Below are positions 37,301 to 47,852 of a stretch of 64,000 bases of DNA, piece after piece. The stretch comes from Euwallacea fornicatus. Its lineage: Eukaryota > Arthropoda > Insecta > Coleoptera > Curculionidae. The notes beneath the pieces are model-generated. The model saw only the letters and a program-made list of their open reading frames with translations. It was not told the origin of the DNA and did no database searches. The position numbers and the translations under genes are program-made. Positions within the stretch are counted from its first letter, which is position 1; the number at the start of each line of letters is the position of its first letter. The stretch is taken from contig NC_089561.1 of assembly GCF_040115645.1 (NCBI RefSeq), positions 3,410,001-3,474,000 of the forward strand, read 5' to 3'.

Positions 37301-38558
37301 CTGATAACAGAATTCCTTTACGAATGTTGCAGATCTGTATTCTTCAATCAACTTTCTTTTCGGTCTGTGACGCACCTAAATAAGTCTAATATTTTTTCTA
37401 TTTTTGACCTGGACAGGTCTTAATTTCCATTCTTGAGAGTTAACGTATTTCTATAAGTGGTTAGTCAAAACATGGAGACCGGTTTCTGGGGTCGTAAGTT
37501 AGTAGGTTCATACTTCATAAGTTTTTCCTTACATAAAATTTCTCAGGACTATAAAATGCCTGGGCAATCCAAGCCTTAGAGTCTATTCGGGCCGGGAATT
37601 TATTATTCGCTTTAGCTCAATACTAACTTTGACGTAAATTAGCTTAAAGTTTTCCTTACCATTTTTTTTTTATATCAAGGATCAAATCATCTATGTTTTT
37701 AGACATTAGGAACCTTAAGAGAAAGGTAATATATTAAACAGTTATACGCTCACATAATAATTTCTAATGTTTAATATTTAACCCAATATTTATAACCAAA
37801 TTATTATATATGTCGGATCATCGATAGGGAGATTTTCCATGATGATATAAAGTATTTAGTTCACTTTTAATAGCAAGAATAGAAAAGGGCAAAACCAACG
37901 AATTCGCTACCACACGAGCGCTTTTCGTCACTGCCAATCTAATCTGCCTGTCCCTTTTTGGTTTCTGGTTTTCCAGATCTCGCGAGTCCTTCAAATCCGA
38001 AGAATAAAGTACCTGCTAGTCCCTATTTCCCACGAAGGATTGCACACATGGCCTCTCGATTTCGCCCTTGGTGGTAGCGACCTCGTTCGACAGTGCTTTT
38101 ACTCAAGATGGCCCTGTCAGCCTGCCCTTCGTCATATTATCAATTAGTAATGTTACACTTTATCACTTAAGGACTAATAAATCTCCGACATATACATATT
38201 TGGATACACATAACAATCGATAGTATGATTCACAATTCTTTGCGAAATCCCCGAACAAATGTTACAATCTTCAATATCAGCGAACATTTCAACCCTCAAG
38301 CTGCTACCTTCTCTTTCTTCTAGCAATTTTTTAGATATTTTGGGCATTATTGAGGTAATTCGAAAATATACATTAGCATTATCGCTATTGTGATATTATC
38401 GATGTATGTGTATATTATCGCAGTGTGATATTCTTGAAATATCGACAATCAATTCTTTATACACTACTCACACAAATTCTGGCTTGTAAGCATGCTTACC
38501 CGTTTATGTGCAAAATATTGTTTTTTTCCACTATTAAAGCACTTCTCAATTTACAGCT
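34330..38558. other. intergenic, 5' region of CCAP
   Basis: No gene seen. A GC-rich block at 36180-36620 with few open frames, and another at 34840-35460, stand out from the AT-rich background and may be conserved regulatory DNA. The 70-90 codon frames here show no family resemblance. The ATG of CCAP follows a TTTACAG, which could be the acceptor of a 5' UTR intron. Confidence 0.4.
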
Positions 38559-39132
38559 ATGTCTGCATTAGCGATAATATTCATAGTAATGTATTCCATG
38601 GCAATAATCGTCGTGTTGGAATCAGAGGGCGTGTTCCTTCCAAAAAGAGTAAATTATACTAAAACTAATAAATAAGGCTCTTAAGACGCATAATTTGCAG
38701 ATGAGCCCATTCATCAACGCTAAAGAAAAAGTTGTTCTGGAACCCAGAAAGCGACCATTTTGCAACGCATTCACTGGTACTGGTACATTTCATGAGGAAT
38801 CTAAAAATAACAGAATTTTCGTCTTCTATTTAGGTTGTGGCAGAAAACGTTCTAATCTGCCAGCTATATCGTCGGACGGTCAAGAAGTCGAAAACGCGAT
38901 CGATAGCTTGCTAGAGCTAAGTGCTGAGCCTGCAGTGGAAGATTTGTCTAGACAAATTATGTCAGAAGCGAAGCTGTGGGAGGCGATACAAGAAGCCAAA
39001 TTGGAACTGAAAAAGCACCATCGACAACTGCAGGAAGCTAAATCTAATAATGGAGAAACTCAGGAGGTTGCCATGAACCCGGACAGAAACTCCGCTAATT
39101 CTTGTCTTATACCTCCCTGTTATTCTCTCTAA
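38559..39132 (+). CDS. CCAP: crustacean cardioactive peptide (CCAP) precursor
   Basis: Secreted neuropeptide precursor; CCAP acts through a G-protein-coupled receptor in heart control and ecdysis (family knowledge). Three exons, 38559-38648, 38701-38776 and 38834-39132, give 154 aa. A hydrophobic signal peptide (about 1-24) is followed by KR at the first exon junction, then RKR at 46-48, the nonapeptide PFCNAFTGC (49-57), amidation Gly58 and RKR (59-61). The Gly56 codon is split by a 57-nt intron, so the nonapeptide exists only after splicing. The C-terminal spacer keeps the family words AEPAVE and QIMSEAK. An AATAAA lies at 39161. Confidence 0.95.
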
Positions 39133-39179
39133 TTAATTTTTGGTACATCTTCAGTAAAATAATAAAAAAAATCTGCTAA

Positions 39180-40100
39180 TTGTTTTTAATTCATAAAACG
39201 ATGTGAAACTAAATGATATTTATTAGTTATTTATAGAATTTTAGTAGGTATAGCTCCTGGAGTGTCATCTGAACATAAGCACATAAAACAATCATCACTG
39301 CAGGAACAATTCCTCCCTTCAAGTAATTTATCAATATTTTATGGAATGATCAATAGTTTGAGAGTTCATAATATTGTGATTAGATGGCGTGACTTGAAAA
39401 TAAACTTCAATAAACGCATAAAATTTCCCTTCAACCCCATCTAGCAGAATTCTCGCGCACGTACATAAGTTGATGTGTTATGATACTCATAGTAATCATC
39501 AAACAGATATTTTGTAGAGATTTTGATGCTTAATAATCTATAGTGATATCTCATGACTACTCATAATTAGCTATGTTGCAAATATCAATTCACTTCACAT
39601 GGAACAAACTATATAAATCTTTGCCCTTTAAGCTTCGTCAGGAAGTTAAAAATACGTAGATACATCTTCAAATAAGCAAAGCCACTTGAGGACCCCAAAC
39701 ACGTAAAAATGTAAATTAATTTGTAAACTAATTTAACTTTTTCCGAAAGTGAATCTTAAGACGCAGTAATGTATTGATGGACGGGACGGCATGAATACTG
39801 CAAAGGAAAGGGTTAGGAATATTGCCAGCAGGTTTTTAGAAAAATTCCATAATCAAATATCGCTGTATGGACAACATTATATACGAGACGAAGTCGTAAT
39901 CGCGATTTTATTTTCGTTCAATGCAGTAAACTTCTCTTGTTTCACTAGCTGCTTGAATAATTCCTTTATAGTGAAAAAGTGTTACTTATACAATTCTTGA
40001 AAAGCCATTATTTACGGGGTGTCCTGAAATAACATCAAAATATTTTAAAAGGTGAATCTAAAGATTAAAATATTAAAAAAGTTCTTATAAACAAATCCCA
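39180..40100. other. intergenic, no gene seen
   Basis: AT-rich sequence after CCAP. Small frames at 39262 and 39791 have no support. An element-like end (ACGGGGTGTCCTG) lies at about 40013. Confidence 0.4.
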
Positions 40101-40119
40101 AAAATTACTTCTCAAAAGG

Positions 40120-40985
40120 GCTAGAACCTCGTAAAGGCGAAACTCTGAAGATGGGTTTTTCGCAACATTTTCGAAACGGTTTGCGCTACAATTATAAAAT
40201 TTAGTATTTTTTAATAAGTTGAAATGGTTATTTTGTGTTAAGTATTGCAGTTTTTAATTAGGGACGTCATACAGAGGGTCTCCTAGGTAAATGTTGCCCT
40301 ACTTTTTTGTTTGTGGCATTTCTTAATTGTTGAAGTCGATTTCCTGAATGGCAAATATTTTAAAGCAAAAATGGGTTTCTTTTTTCATCTCGTTAGGATA
40401 GACTATTTTCCAGTAAAATAAGTTTTTATAAACAAATGCACGGTTACATGGATATCGAAATCTAGGAATCAGAGGATGCATTGAAATGAACTGAAGCGAT
40501 TTTCAACGTTTGCTGTGAATAAGTAATAAATACCTAATAACATTTGTTTTATTTTTACTGGCTAATAAAAAAACGTCTATTACAAGGATCTTAGTATTTT
40601 TGTTAAGCTGCATTTCGATGTTCTTGTAATCGTGCATCAGTTTATAAAAACTAATTTCTCTGATAAAACAGTCACCTTAACAAGATGAAATAAAAAGACC
40701 GTTTTCACTTAAAAATATTTGTGATTTAGGAATTCGATTTCAAAAATTAAGAACTGTGACAAACAAAAAAGTTAAGGCAAAATTTACGTAGGAGTCCCCA
40801 GTATGTGATGCCCTTGACTAAAAACTGCAATTAGCAACGCAAAATTCCCATTGCAACAAATTAAAGTATACCGAATTTAATAATTTTATTGCTAATCATT
40901 TGGGACATATTGCTAAAAATCCTATTTAGAGTTCCCCCCTTTAGTGGTCCCCTTTAAGAAACAATTTTTAGGATATATCAAACAC
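40120..40985. repeat. foldback element, about 0.87 kb
   Basis: The left arm (about 40150-40475) and right arm (about 40610-40985) are inverted copies. Visible pairs include ACTTTTTTGTTTGTGGCA / ACTTTTTTGTTTGTCACA, TATTGCAGTTTTTAATTAG / AATTGCAGTTTTTAGTCAAG, and TAAGTTTTTATAAACAAATG / TAGTTTTTATAAACTGATG. The loop is about 130 nt and there is no coding content. Confidence 0.7.
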
Positions 40986-40999
40986 ACCTTTTTTTACTA

Positions 41000-43030
41000 T
41001 TTTTATTTCTAGAATCACTTTAAAAAATATTTCAACATTATTTCTGAACATATTGTATAGGACTTTCCAAGATCGAACTGATATTACCTACGATGTTTAA
41101 CAAAGGTGCGACTTCAAGTAAGAAAGAATTATGAAGCCCTTCAGAAGCAAGTGCCGGAACAGGAAAAGATTTCCAGAAAAAAGATATCGAATATAAGAAG
41201 AGCTATGTCTCAAGTTTTGCTCATTCTAGAGGTCAGGAATTAAGTTCAAGTTGGAAAAGAAGATAATCGTTAACTCAGAGATCCCATGAAGAAAAAAGAT
41301 GGTCTCTTTCCTGGATACTTCAATAAATCTGGAAAATAGAAAATAAGGGAAAGACACGAGATAATTTTGGGTTACTCAAGTGGGGAGCCCAGGAAGCTCG
41401 AGGATAACTTCGAAATTAAAAAATAAAATATTTCAGGGCATTAAATTTAGGATAGACCTAAGCAGCGGAAAAGAAGTTTCTTTCTGTAAGTATAGAGATC
41501 CAGAAATTTTTGAATACAAACAATACATGTGTATGAAAACTACTGTGTAAAACCAATATCCTTATAAAATGGCTGGTTTGCGCACCCTGTAATGTACGAC
41601 TATTGTTCAAAAGTGATGATGAAGAAGACTATCTTAAAGCACAAGAGGGGCTATGTGACTATCAGCCTCTAAAGTTTTATAAGTTAAGACCCAAAATCTC
41701 TTTTAAATATAAATTTGCTGTAGGATACTACTCCAAGACCCGTAATAATGCCTTTCGAGCCCTCCAGGACGAGAGAATTAGAACTTTACCTACCTATTGA
41801 GTACGCTCCAGTATCTCAACCATCGCTGTAGATCTAAGCAAGCTATATCAGGAAATTTTGCGCCTTTTTCGATTTTAGTTCACTTTTTCAAGTATCTATA
41901 TATAAACCTTGAGTTTCCTGGATTCCGGCTGGACGCGAGCTTTTCCTGGAGTCTGGCTTGACGTTTCTCTTCCTACAAGAGCTCCTCGGCGTCCTCTTGG
42001 ACGTTTCTGTCTTCGTCAGCCCCTTTCATTTTGTGTATTTAGAAAATAATGAAGTTATAATAATGTTGGATTGGGTGGGATAAATGATCTCCCTTTCTCA
42101 TGGGGAGACCGGGAATTACAGTCAGGACTAATATGTCTTATCCTGGCCTTTCGGAAAGGTTTTGTTTGTCTGGAGGGGAGTCATTTGTCATTGTTTCTTC
42201 TTCCAGCTTTGACCCGGGCGGGTCAGTCTCCTGTTGAGTCTCTGTGTAACGACTAGTGTTTTTTTGGCCTCCTGTATGGAATGACACTACTAGAACATAG
42301 TTTGCAGCTCAAACCACGTACTGGAACAGTAAATTACCTTCTTTCAACTTCTCGAAATATTCTTGGTTTTAAAAACAAATTAGAAATTTCGTGTTTTTAA
42401 TTAACAATGAATTGATTAGCATCAATGAAGCCCATCATAAAAAGTGATTATCATGAAAATGCAACTAAACCCCGTTAGGAATATAATACAAAGTATTCAT
42501 AATTATCATTCCGTTTTTTTTTTGTGATTTAGACCGTTTTTGTGCCAACTAAACAGGATATAGATAAAGCAGATAGGATTACCTGATCAATCGAGCTTTT
42601 GCTTCATACCAAACAGATGCTATAGCTCACTAGATAAATCCTTAACTAATGAGTCTTTTTGCAGCGAGGGGAAGCAGGTATAATTAATTACATAATTATT
42701 AATGTTAAATAATGCGGTGTAAAAAATACAGTCAAAGTAGTAAATATCGACATTTACACAGCTGTGGGATGTGCTTTTTAGATTAGGCAAAAGAAAAAGT
42801 GTCAAAACCGATGGTTACAAACAGATAAAAATTAAATTGAAGGTTGAATTGAAAATTTGTAAACGATATTTTAAATGCAAATTACTACGTGGAAAATTCA
42901 TATTTTTTCATGTAAAACAACCTAGAAAGGGGAACCAAACGCATTTTTTGGGTCTCTATGCTTTGACTTCGATTAACACCTACTTAGGCTTCTGCGGCAT
43001 GCAAAACCAAATACCTAATCCCTGATGAAT
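41000..43030. other. intergenic, repeat-like, no gene seen
   Basis: An ACCCTGT end lies at 41585. The stretch 41925-42030 holds imperfect direct repeats built on a TGGACG(T/C)..CTT(T)TC-like unit and is GC-richer. 42070-42260 could be part of an old LTR but has no partner in the window. The frame at 41603-41800 is unrecognised. Confidence 0.35.
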
Positions 43031-43338
43031 ACGTAGTTCATCCCGACAGTTAATAATTAATACCAAAATAACCCAGATTAACGCAATATTCCCCCCTTTT
43101 ATTTAATAATTGATATTTTCCTGTTTACTTACATCAAAAACGAGTGCATTTCTAAATACTTATACAAACATAAAAACTGGCTTGTTCGGCAAATCCGGAG
43201 GAACAAGCTCTACTTCTTTAACTCCGCCTTCACATTAATATTAAAACGCAACTCTTCTTATAAGTTGAGGTCGCTTGGACTTCCGATAACATTTTAACGC
43301 TTAACTTTGCCACGACATCAATCAAGAAGCAATTCAAC

Positions 43339-43712
43339 ATGAATAAGGAGTTGTTAGTGACTACTGTTATCATACTTGGTAAGAAAAGGCTTATTATTAC
43401 ATAGTGAACTCTAGTTTTTTTATGCACTTAGGAGTTGTGTGGGGTGAAGCTGAAACATGTAATTCCTGCGGTTCAGAATGCCAATCGGCGTGTGGTACAC
43501 GCCACTTCAGAACGTGCTGCTTCAATTATTTGAAGAAGAGAAGCAACCCTGAGCCGCTACCTCCATCCCTGGATCCGAGTTTAAGGTTGGAATTATGGCT
43601 GGCCAAATCCAGATATCCCTATTTCCAACCTAAACCTTTTGGAAGTGACTCTGGGGATCTCTTCGACGAAATAGAAAGTGGGCGAAGGGAAATAAGGGAC
43701 TCTTCTATGTAA
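43339..43712 (+). CDS. Trissin: trissin neuropeptide precursor, copy 1
   Basis: Secreted cysteine-rich neuropeptide; trissin signals through the trissin GPCR in insects (family knowledge). Two exons, 43339-43378 and 43432-43712, joined in phase 1 across a 53-nt intron, give 106 aa. The signal peptide (about 1-18) leads straight into the peptide domain. The six cysteines (23, 26, 30, 34, 42, 43) follow the trissin spacing C-x2-C-x3-C-x3-C-x7-CC, in CNSCGSECQSACGTRHFRT plus CC. FNYL and a KKR processing site (48-50) follow. The rest is an acidic, Pro-rich C-terminal peptide with a LELWLAK word shared in form with copy 2. AATAAA lies at 43744. The frame upstream of the acceptor is intronic, so the start in exon 1 is preferred. 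Confidence 0.93.
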
Positions 43713-44087
43713 TATTTTGTAGAAATCTAATGTAGTTTGATTGAATAAACTGAAAGCGGATCTCCTCTTGATAGTAACAGTTCCTCATTCTGCGGTATAT
43801 TTATCCAGGATATTGTGGCATTTTTGATTTGCATAACACGTATGACGTTATCGCATAACTATACCTACTTTACTAGAAAACAACTCAGTACACGGATCAA
43901 CTACCAATATGCAAACAGGAGATTATTTTAAAAGTAGCGGATCAGTGATTAAAACTAGAATTAAGCTCTTATCAGAGCTTTATACGATTCATCTAATGTT
44001 TTTTTCTCTATAAAATCAACAGGAATAATTTACAGCTGCGCTTAACGTGTTAATAAGGCGTTATCAGATTTGCAGAACCTACGTGTG

Positions 44088-44094
44088 TATAAAA
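44088..44094 (+). promoter_or_regulatory. TATA box of trissin copy 2
   Basis: TATAAAA lies 70 nt before the trissin-2 ATG. That leaves room for a start site near 44120 and a short 5' UTR. Confidence 0.45.
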
Positions 44095-44163
44095 GAAACG
44101 TTTGTCCTTAAATCTTCCTTTAGGGTATTCGATTTTAACCAGGCAGAAGCTCTCTGTGTTAAC

Positions 44164-44574
44164 ATGAAATTCAATTATCTAGTTATCGTGGTGGTGTTCA
44201 TTTTTGGAATAATACATACCTGCAGTAAGTTAGTTCAAAATCATTAATACGTACTAAAACAATAATTTTTTGCAGATTCTCTGATGATGGATACACAGAA
44301 ACTGATTCAGGAAAGGAAGAAATCGTGCAACTCTTGTGGGATCGAGTGCCTTAATGCTTGCGGATCCAGGCACTTTAAAAGCTGCTGTTTTAATTATTTG
44401 AAAAAGAGGACCTTGGACCCTGAAGTGGTGCCTCCAGGCGCCGAAGAGGAATCCAAGGAATTTGACGAGCAGGATGCCTCATACAGGGTAAAAAGTTCAA
44501 CGAGGAATTCGGATTACGATTTGGATAACCAATTAGAATTCTGGAGTAGGTTTTGGGGCAAAGGGTACGAATGA
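44164..44574 (+). CDS. Trissin: trissin neuropeptide precursor, copy 2
   Basis: Tandem paralogue of the gene 450 bp upstream, with the same exon layout (44164-44224 and 44276-44574, phase 1) and 119 aa. The hydrophobic signal peptide (about 1-19) is followed by a spacer ending in RKK (34-36), which would release SCNSCG... by dibasic cleavage. Copy 1 lacks this spacer. The six cysteines (38, 41, 45, 49, 57, 58) keep the trissin spacing, ending CCFNYLKKR. The core differs from copy 1 at several positions (I/S, LN/QS, S/T, K/R). The C-terminal acidic tail has LEFWSRF where copy 1 has LELWLAK. Both copies look functional. Confidence 0.92.
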
Positions 44575-44599
44575 ATAGTATTCTGACGAGACAACATGT

Positions 44600-45172
44600 A
44601 TAGTTATTAAATGAAGTGAATGTTGATGGTGTTTCAATTAAAAACTCCCGTTTGAGCACTACACACTTTATTCACATTTTAAAAATAATCCTTTTATACC
44701 TACATAAAGGAGAAATAATAATGATTAGATGTAGACAATATAGGCAATTTTGAGGTTCTTTGGCAAGATTCCTATATTTATGTAAAATTGATCAGGAAAA
44801 TGAACTAGTCACGGCGAAGAAAATTATTTTCTTTATAAAATCTATTGCACTCTGTTTTCGCAGGTGACTTTTGACTCGAAACGCGTGCTGTAAGCTAATT
44901 TTTCTGAACCACTGTCGATTTTATTTAAATATTTCGAATTCGCTTATTACTAAAAATTGCAAATAGCAAACATTTTCAATTATTACAATATAATACAATA
45001 GTTTAATGTTATAGAGATCGTCCTTAATATTAAATCAAACAATAATTACTTCGTACTTAGCCTCCTTATGCAATAAAATTACGATCTTGCAAACCACTCA
45101 TTCTATCACACAGAATTTGGTGTTCTCCTGATTGACTATTTTAAATTATCAGTGCAAAAATGCAACTACTTA
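44600..45172. other. intergenic between trissin 2 and GDE1 3' end
   Basis: AT-rich, convergent 3' flanks of trissin 2 and GDE1. No gene seen. Confidence 0.4.
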
Positions 45173-47043
45173 TTAAATCGAATGTGTGCTGACTTCCCCA
45201 GTTAAAGTGTCAGTTAGGTAGGTAATTTTGAGATTGCGGACTGAATGCTGCTTTTCAATGGGACTATTTACCGTCCAGGACATTACCCTGACTCCTTTTG
45301 TACGCCACTGAATTATTACTTCCCTAAAGGAAACTATCAAATGTTGCATAGACAAACTGGCTCCAGTACTTACGGACTAAGGCAATCCTTATGAAGAAGA
45401 ATGACTGAGATCCCCAGCAGGTAGTAAGTAAACCTTGGCAAAGCCCATGAATGCAGGAAATCAGAGATTTTTAATAAATAGTATTTCCAGAATTGAGTGG
45501 ATCTTCTTGGGCCTTTGCCCTCAGGGTATTTGAAGTATTCATTGGCGAATATGTGAGGCCTAAAGGCCAAGGAGCACACTATTTTGGAATCCGATTTTCT
45601 AATCTATAGTAGAGAGTGGATAGGGAATGTAAATTTCTTTTGTAGAAGAATACTTACAAAGTAAATGATGTTGGGGAAAAAAGAGCTGACAATTGCATTA
45701 GAATAAAGGTTTGGATATCTTGTGTATAAATCTAAAATTACGGACACCATCTAGAAAAAATATATATATTTGGGTGTGTTTATTTGCAACAGCAAGGGAA
45801 ATGATAAAGGAAGTGAGGACAGCTAGGAATTTAGACATAAAATAGAAATTCGTTAAACTTTAAATAATCACAAATTAAATTATTTGACATAATTAACAAA
45901 ATTTTGTAACAAAAGTAAACTCACAAACATAAATATAACAATTAATTGTTCCACAAATAAAATACACTTCAGTAAATTTAGCACACTTCACACTAGCAAA
46001 CATTAAAAGTTCGCCCTTAAGTTTGTACCTATTAATTCTAGTTAATTCAAAAGTCTTAGGGATCATGCAGGAATGTGAAGGAAATTTAAATGTAAAAGGA
46101 AGGCAATGTGGTTAATTCCCAATGAATGCAAAGCATCCATTTATTCTGAACTCATTCATTACCTTTGCATTGTTATCCTTGACGTCAATAATCATTTTCT
46201 GCCCATTAGCTAAGAGTTTAATTACAGTTTGGTCGAGGGTGGGAATATTAGTAAAACCAAATCTTTCCCTGAGAAAAGCAAATGATTTAAGCCATATATG
46301 CACTGTGAGATTTTGCAAGAACCTTTGAGTTTTTTCAATATTATAAATATATGTACTATTTATATAGGAATGTATAAGAAAAAATAAGAGGCAAATTGCT
46401 AAGATATTTAAGTGCACACAATCAAGGTATTTCAAGGTATTTCTAGTGAGTTTTAGTGTACAAAAATGAATCAGCAATCTACTCTTTAGAAAAAATGAGT
46501 CTTGCATGATTTTACCTTAATGGGTGTTTAACAGATATATCCATGTTCTTCAATAGTTCATACGATGTTTTACTCACAATTACATTAGAATCAGCCATTC
46601 TTTCAAGGGTCGAATCATGAAATACCACTGGTATTCCATCACTGGTCAATGTTACATCAAACTCCACAAAGTCACACCCTCCTGTGTGACACTATGTAAA
46701 AGGATTAAAAATGCTGCAGCACCGGTTCTCTTCTTACCATATCAAAAGCAACCAAACTATTCTCGGGCGCATCTAATCCAGCCCCTCGATGAGCAATAGT
46801 TTTCACTATGTAATCTTCAAGATTTTCACTTGAAACCAGATCTTTTCCTATAATAGCCTCAAGTGCGTCCTCAGGAGGTTGAGGGACTTTAAGAGCGTAT
46901 ACACCAAAGACAATAAGGGCTGTTATAAGGAATCCCAAAGGGATAAAGCTAGTGAAGATTTCTGCTACGAAGTGAAAACAGCCATAAAACGCGAATACTA
47001 TAGTTAGGGAGCCAGGTATTAGTTTGAGTATCGGTTTCAGCAT
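45173..47043 (-). CDS. GDE1: glycerophosphodiester phosphodiesterase 1 (GDE1)
   Basis: Membrane enzyme that hydrolyses glycerophosphodiesters to glycerol-3-phosphate and an alcohol. Six exons right to left: 46738-47043, 46516-46691, 46163-46268, 45658-45750, 45374-45603 and 45173-45323, giving 353 aa. The N-terminus has two hydrophobic segments (about 12-30 and 32-50). The GDPD core shows AHRGAG (84-89), DAPENS (91-96), EFDV with metal ligands Glu112/Asp114, and HDST with His127. IIDVKDNN and, near the end, GVRVMSWTVNS follow. Exon 5 needs acceptor CTATAG so that IRKSD continues the frame; this matches the mammalian GDE1 order. Minimum intron is 46 nt. The last exon ends in TAA at 45173. Confidence 0.9.
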
Positions 47044-47059
47044 ATTGGAAATTGTACTC

Positions 47060-47850
47060 TTTACTACTTTTATTTAATTTTTGAGTTTTAAACTTAAATT
47101 AAACTAGATTTCTAATAAAGTAAACAAATAAATCTAACCTAAAAAGTGGAAATGTCCAAACAACCAAGACAACGCCCACGCACCATAACACAAATAGATC
47201 TATCTCTTTTCCTTATGGTTAGATCGTTAAGGCACAGGCAAGGGCAGACAGCTATCCACGATTTGAATCTATTTTACCAGATCGTGATTAAGTTTTGAAT
47301 TTATTTAACAAGATTGCAATTATTATCTCAATGCTTTTTCATTATCTATGTTAGGGCATTCATTATCCATTCAATTAGCATCTAATTAAAGCATCACAGT
47401 ATAGTTAACATATACTGAATGTAAATCACTTGTTAGATTTGCAGTGGTTGGTAATTTAATCAGGTTGGATGATAGAAAAATAATTATGGATAGTTTGCAT
47501 TTTGCTTCCTAGTATTGATTATCTGCAGTCTACATTTTTGGCTTCCTAACAATGACAGTGGGGCCTTTTTTGTCCGATTTCACTATTAAAAAAGACAAAC
47601 AGAACTCATCATAACAAAATCAAATGTAGGTAAAATTATCGTACTGTATTATCGCGTTTCATCAAAGGGCTAGGACTGTATTGTTAGCATTAAAACCATT
47701 AAAGTCTAATTTGTGGATATCTAAATGCAACAATGGATTTTTTTTATCTACAAATAGATCTTAATTGTATTGATTTTTGGGCGTATTGCACCAAAGACAA
47801 GAAATTCATTCCCCAAGTGTAATTCAATAGATGCCTTCTGATCAAATTAA
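47060..47850. other. intergenic between GDE1 and pickpocket
   Basis: Divergent promoter region between the minus-strand GDE1 start and the plus-strand pickpocket start. AT-rich. No gene or clear core promoter motif recognised. Confidence 0.4.
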
Positions 47851-47852
47851 TC

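Noticed and set aside
38695..39132. A single 145-codon CCAP exon reading through
   Set aside because: It lacks a signal peptide and interrupts PFCNAFTGC; splicing at 38777/38833 restores the exact nonapeptide and amidation site.
43404..43431. Alternative trissin-1 start at an ATG-less frame upstream of the acceptor
   Set aside because: That stretch is the 3' end of the intron; joining 43339-43378 to 43432 gives a proper ATG and signal peptide.
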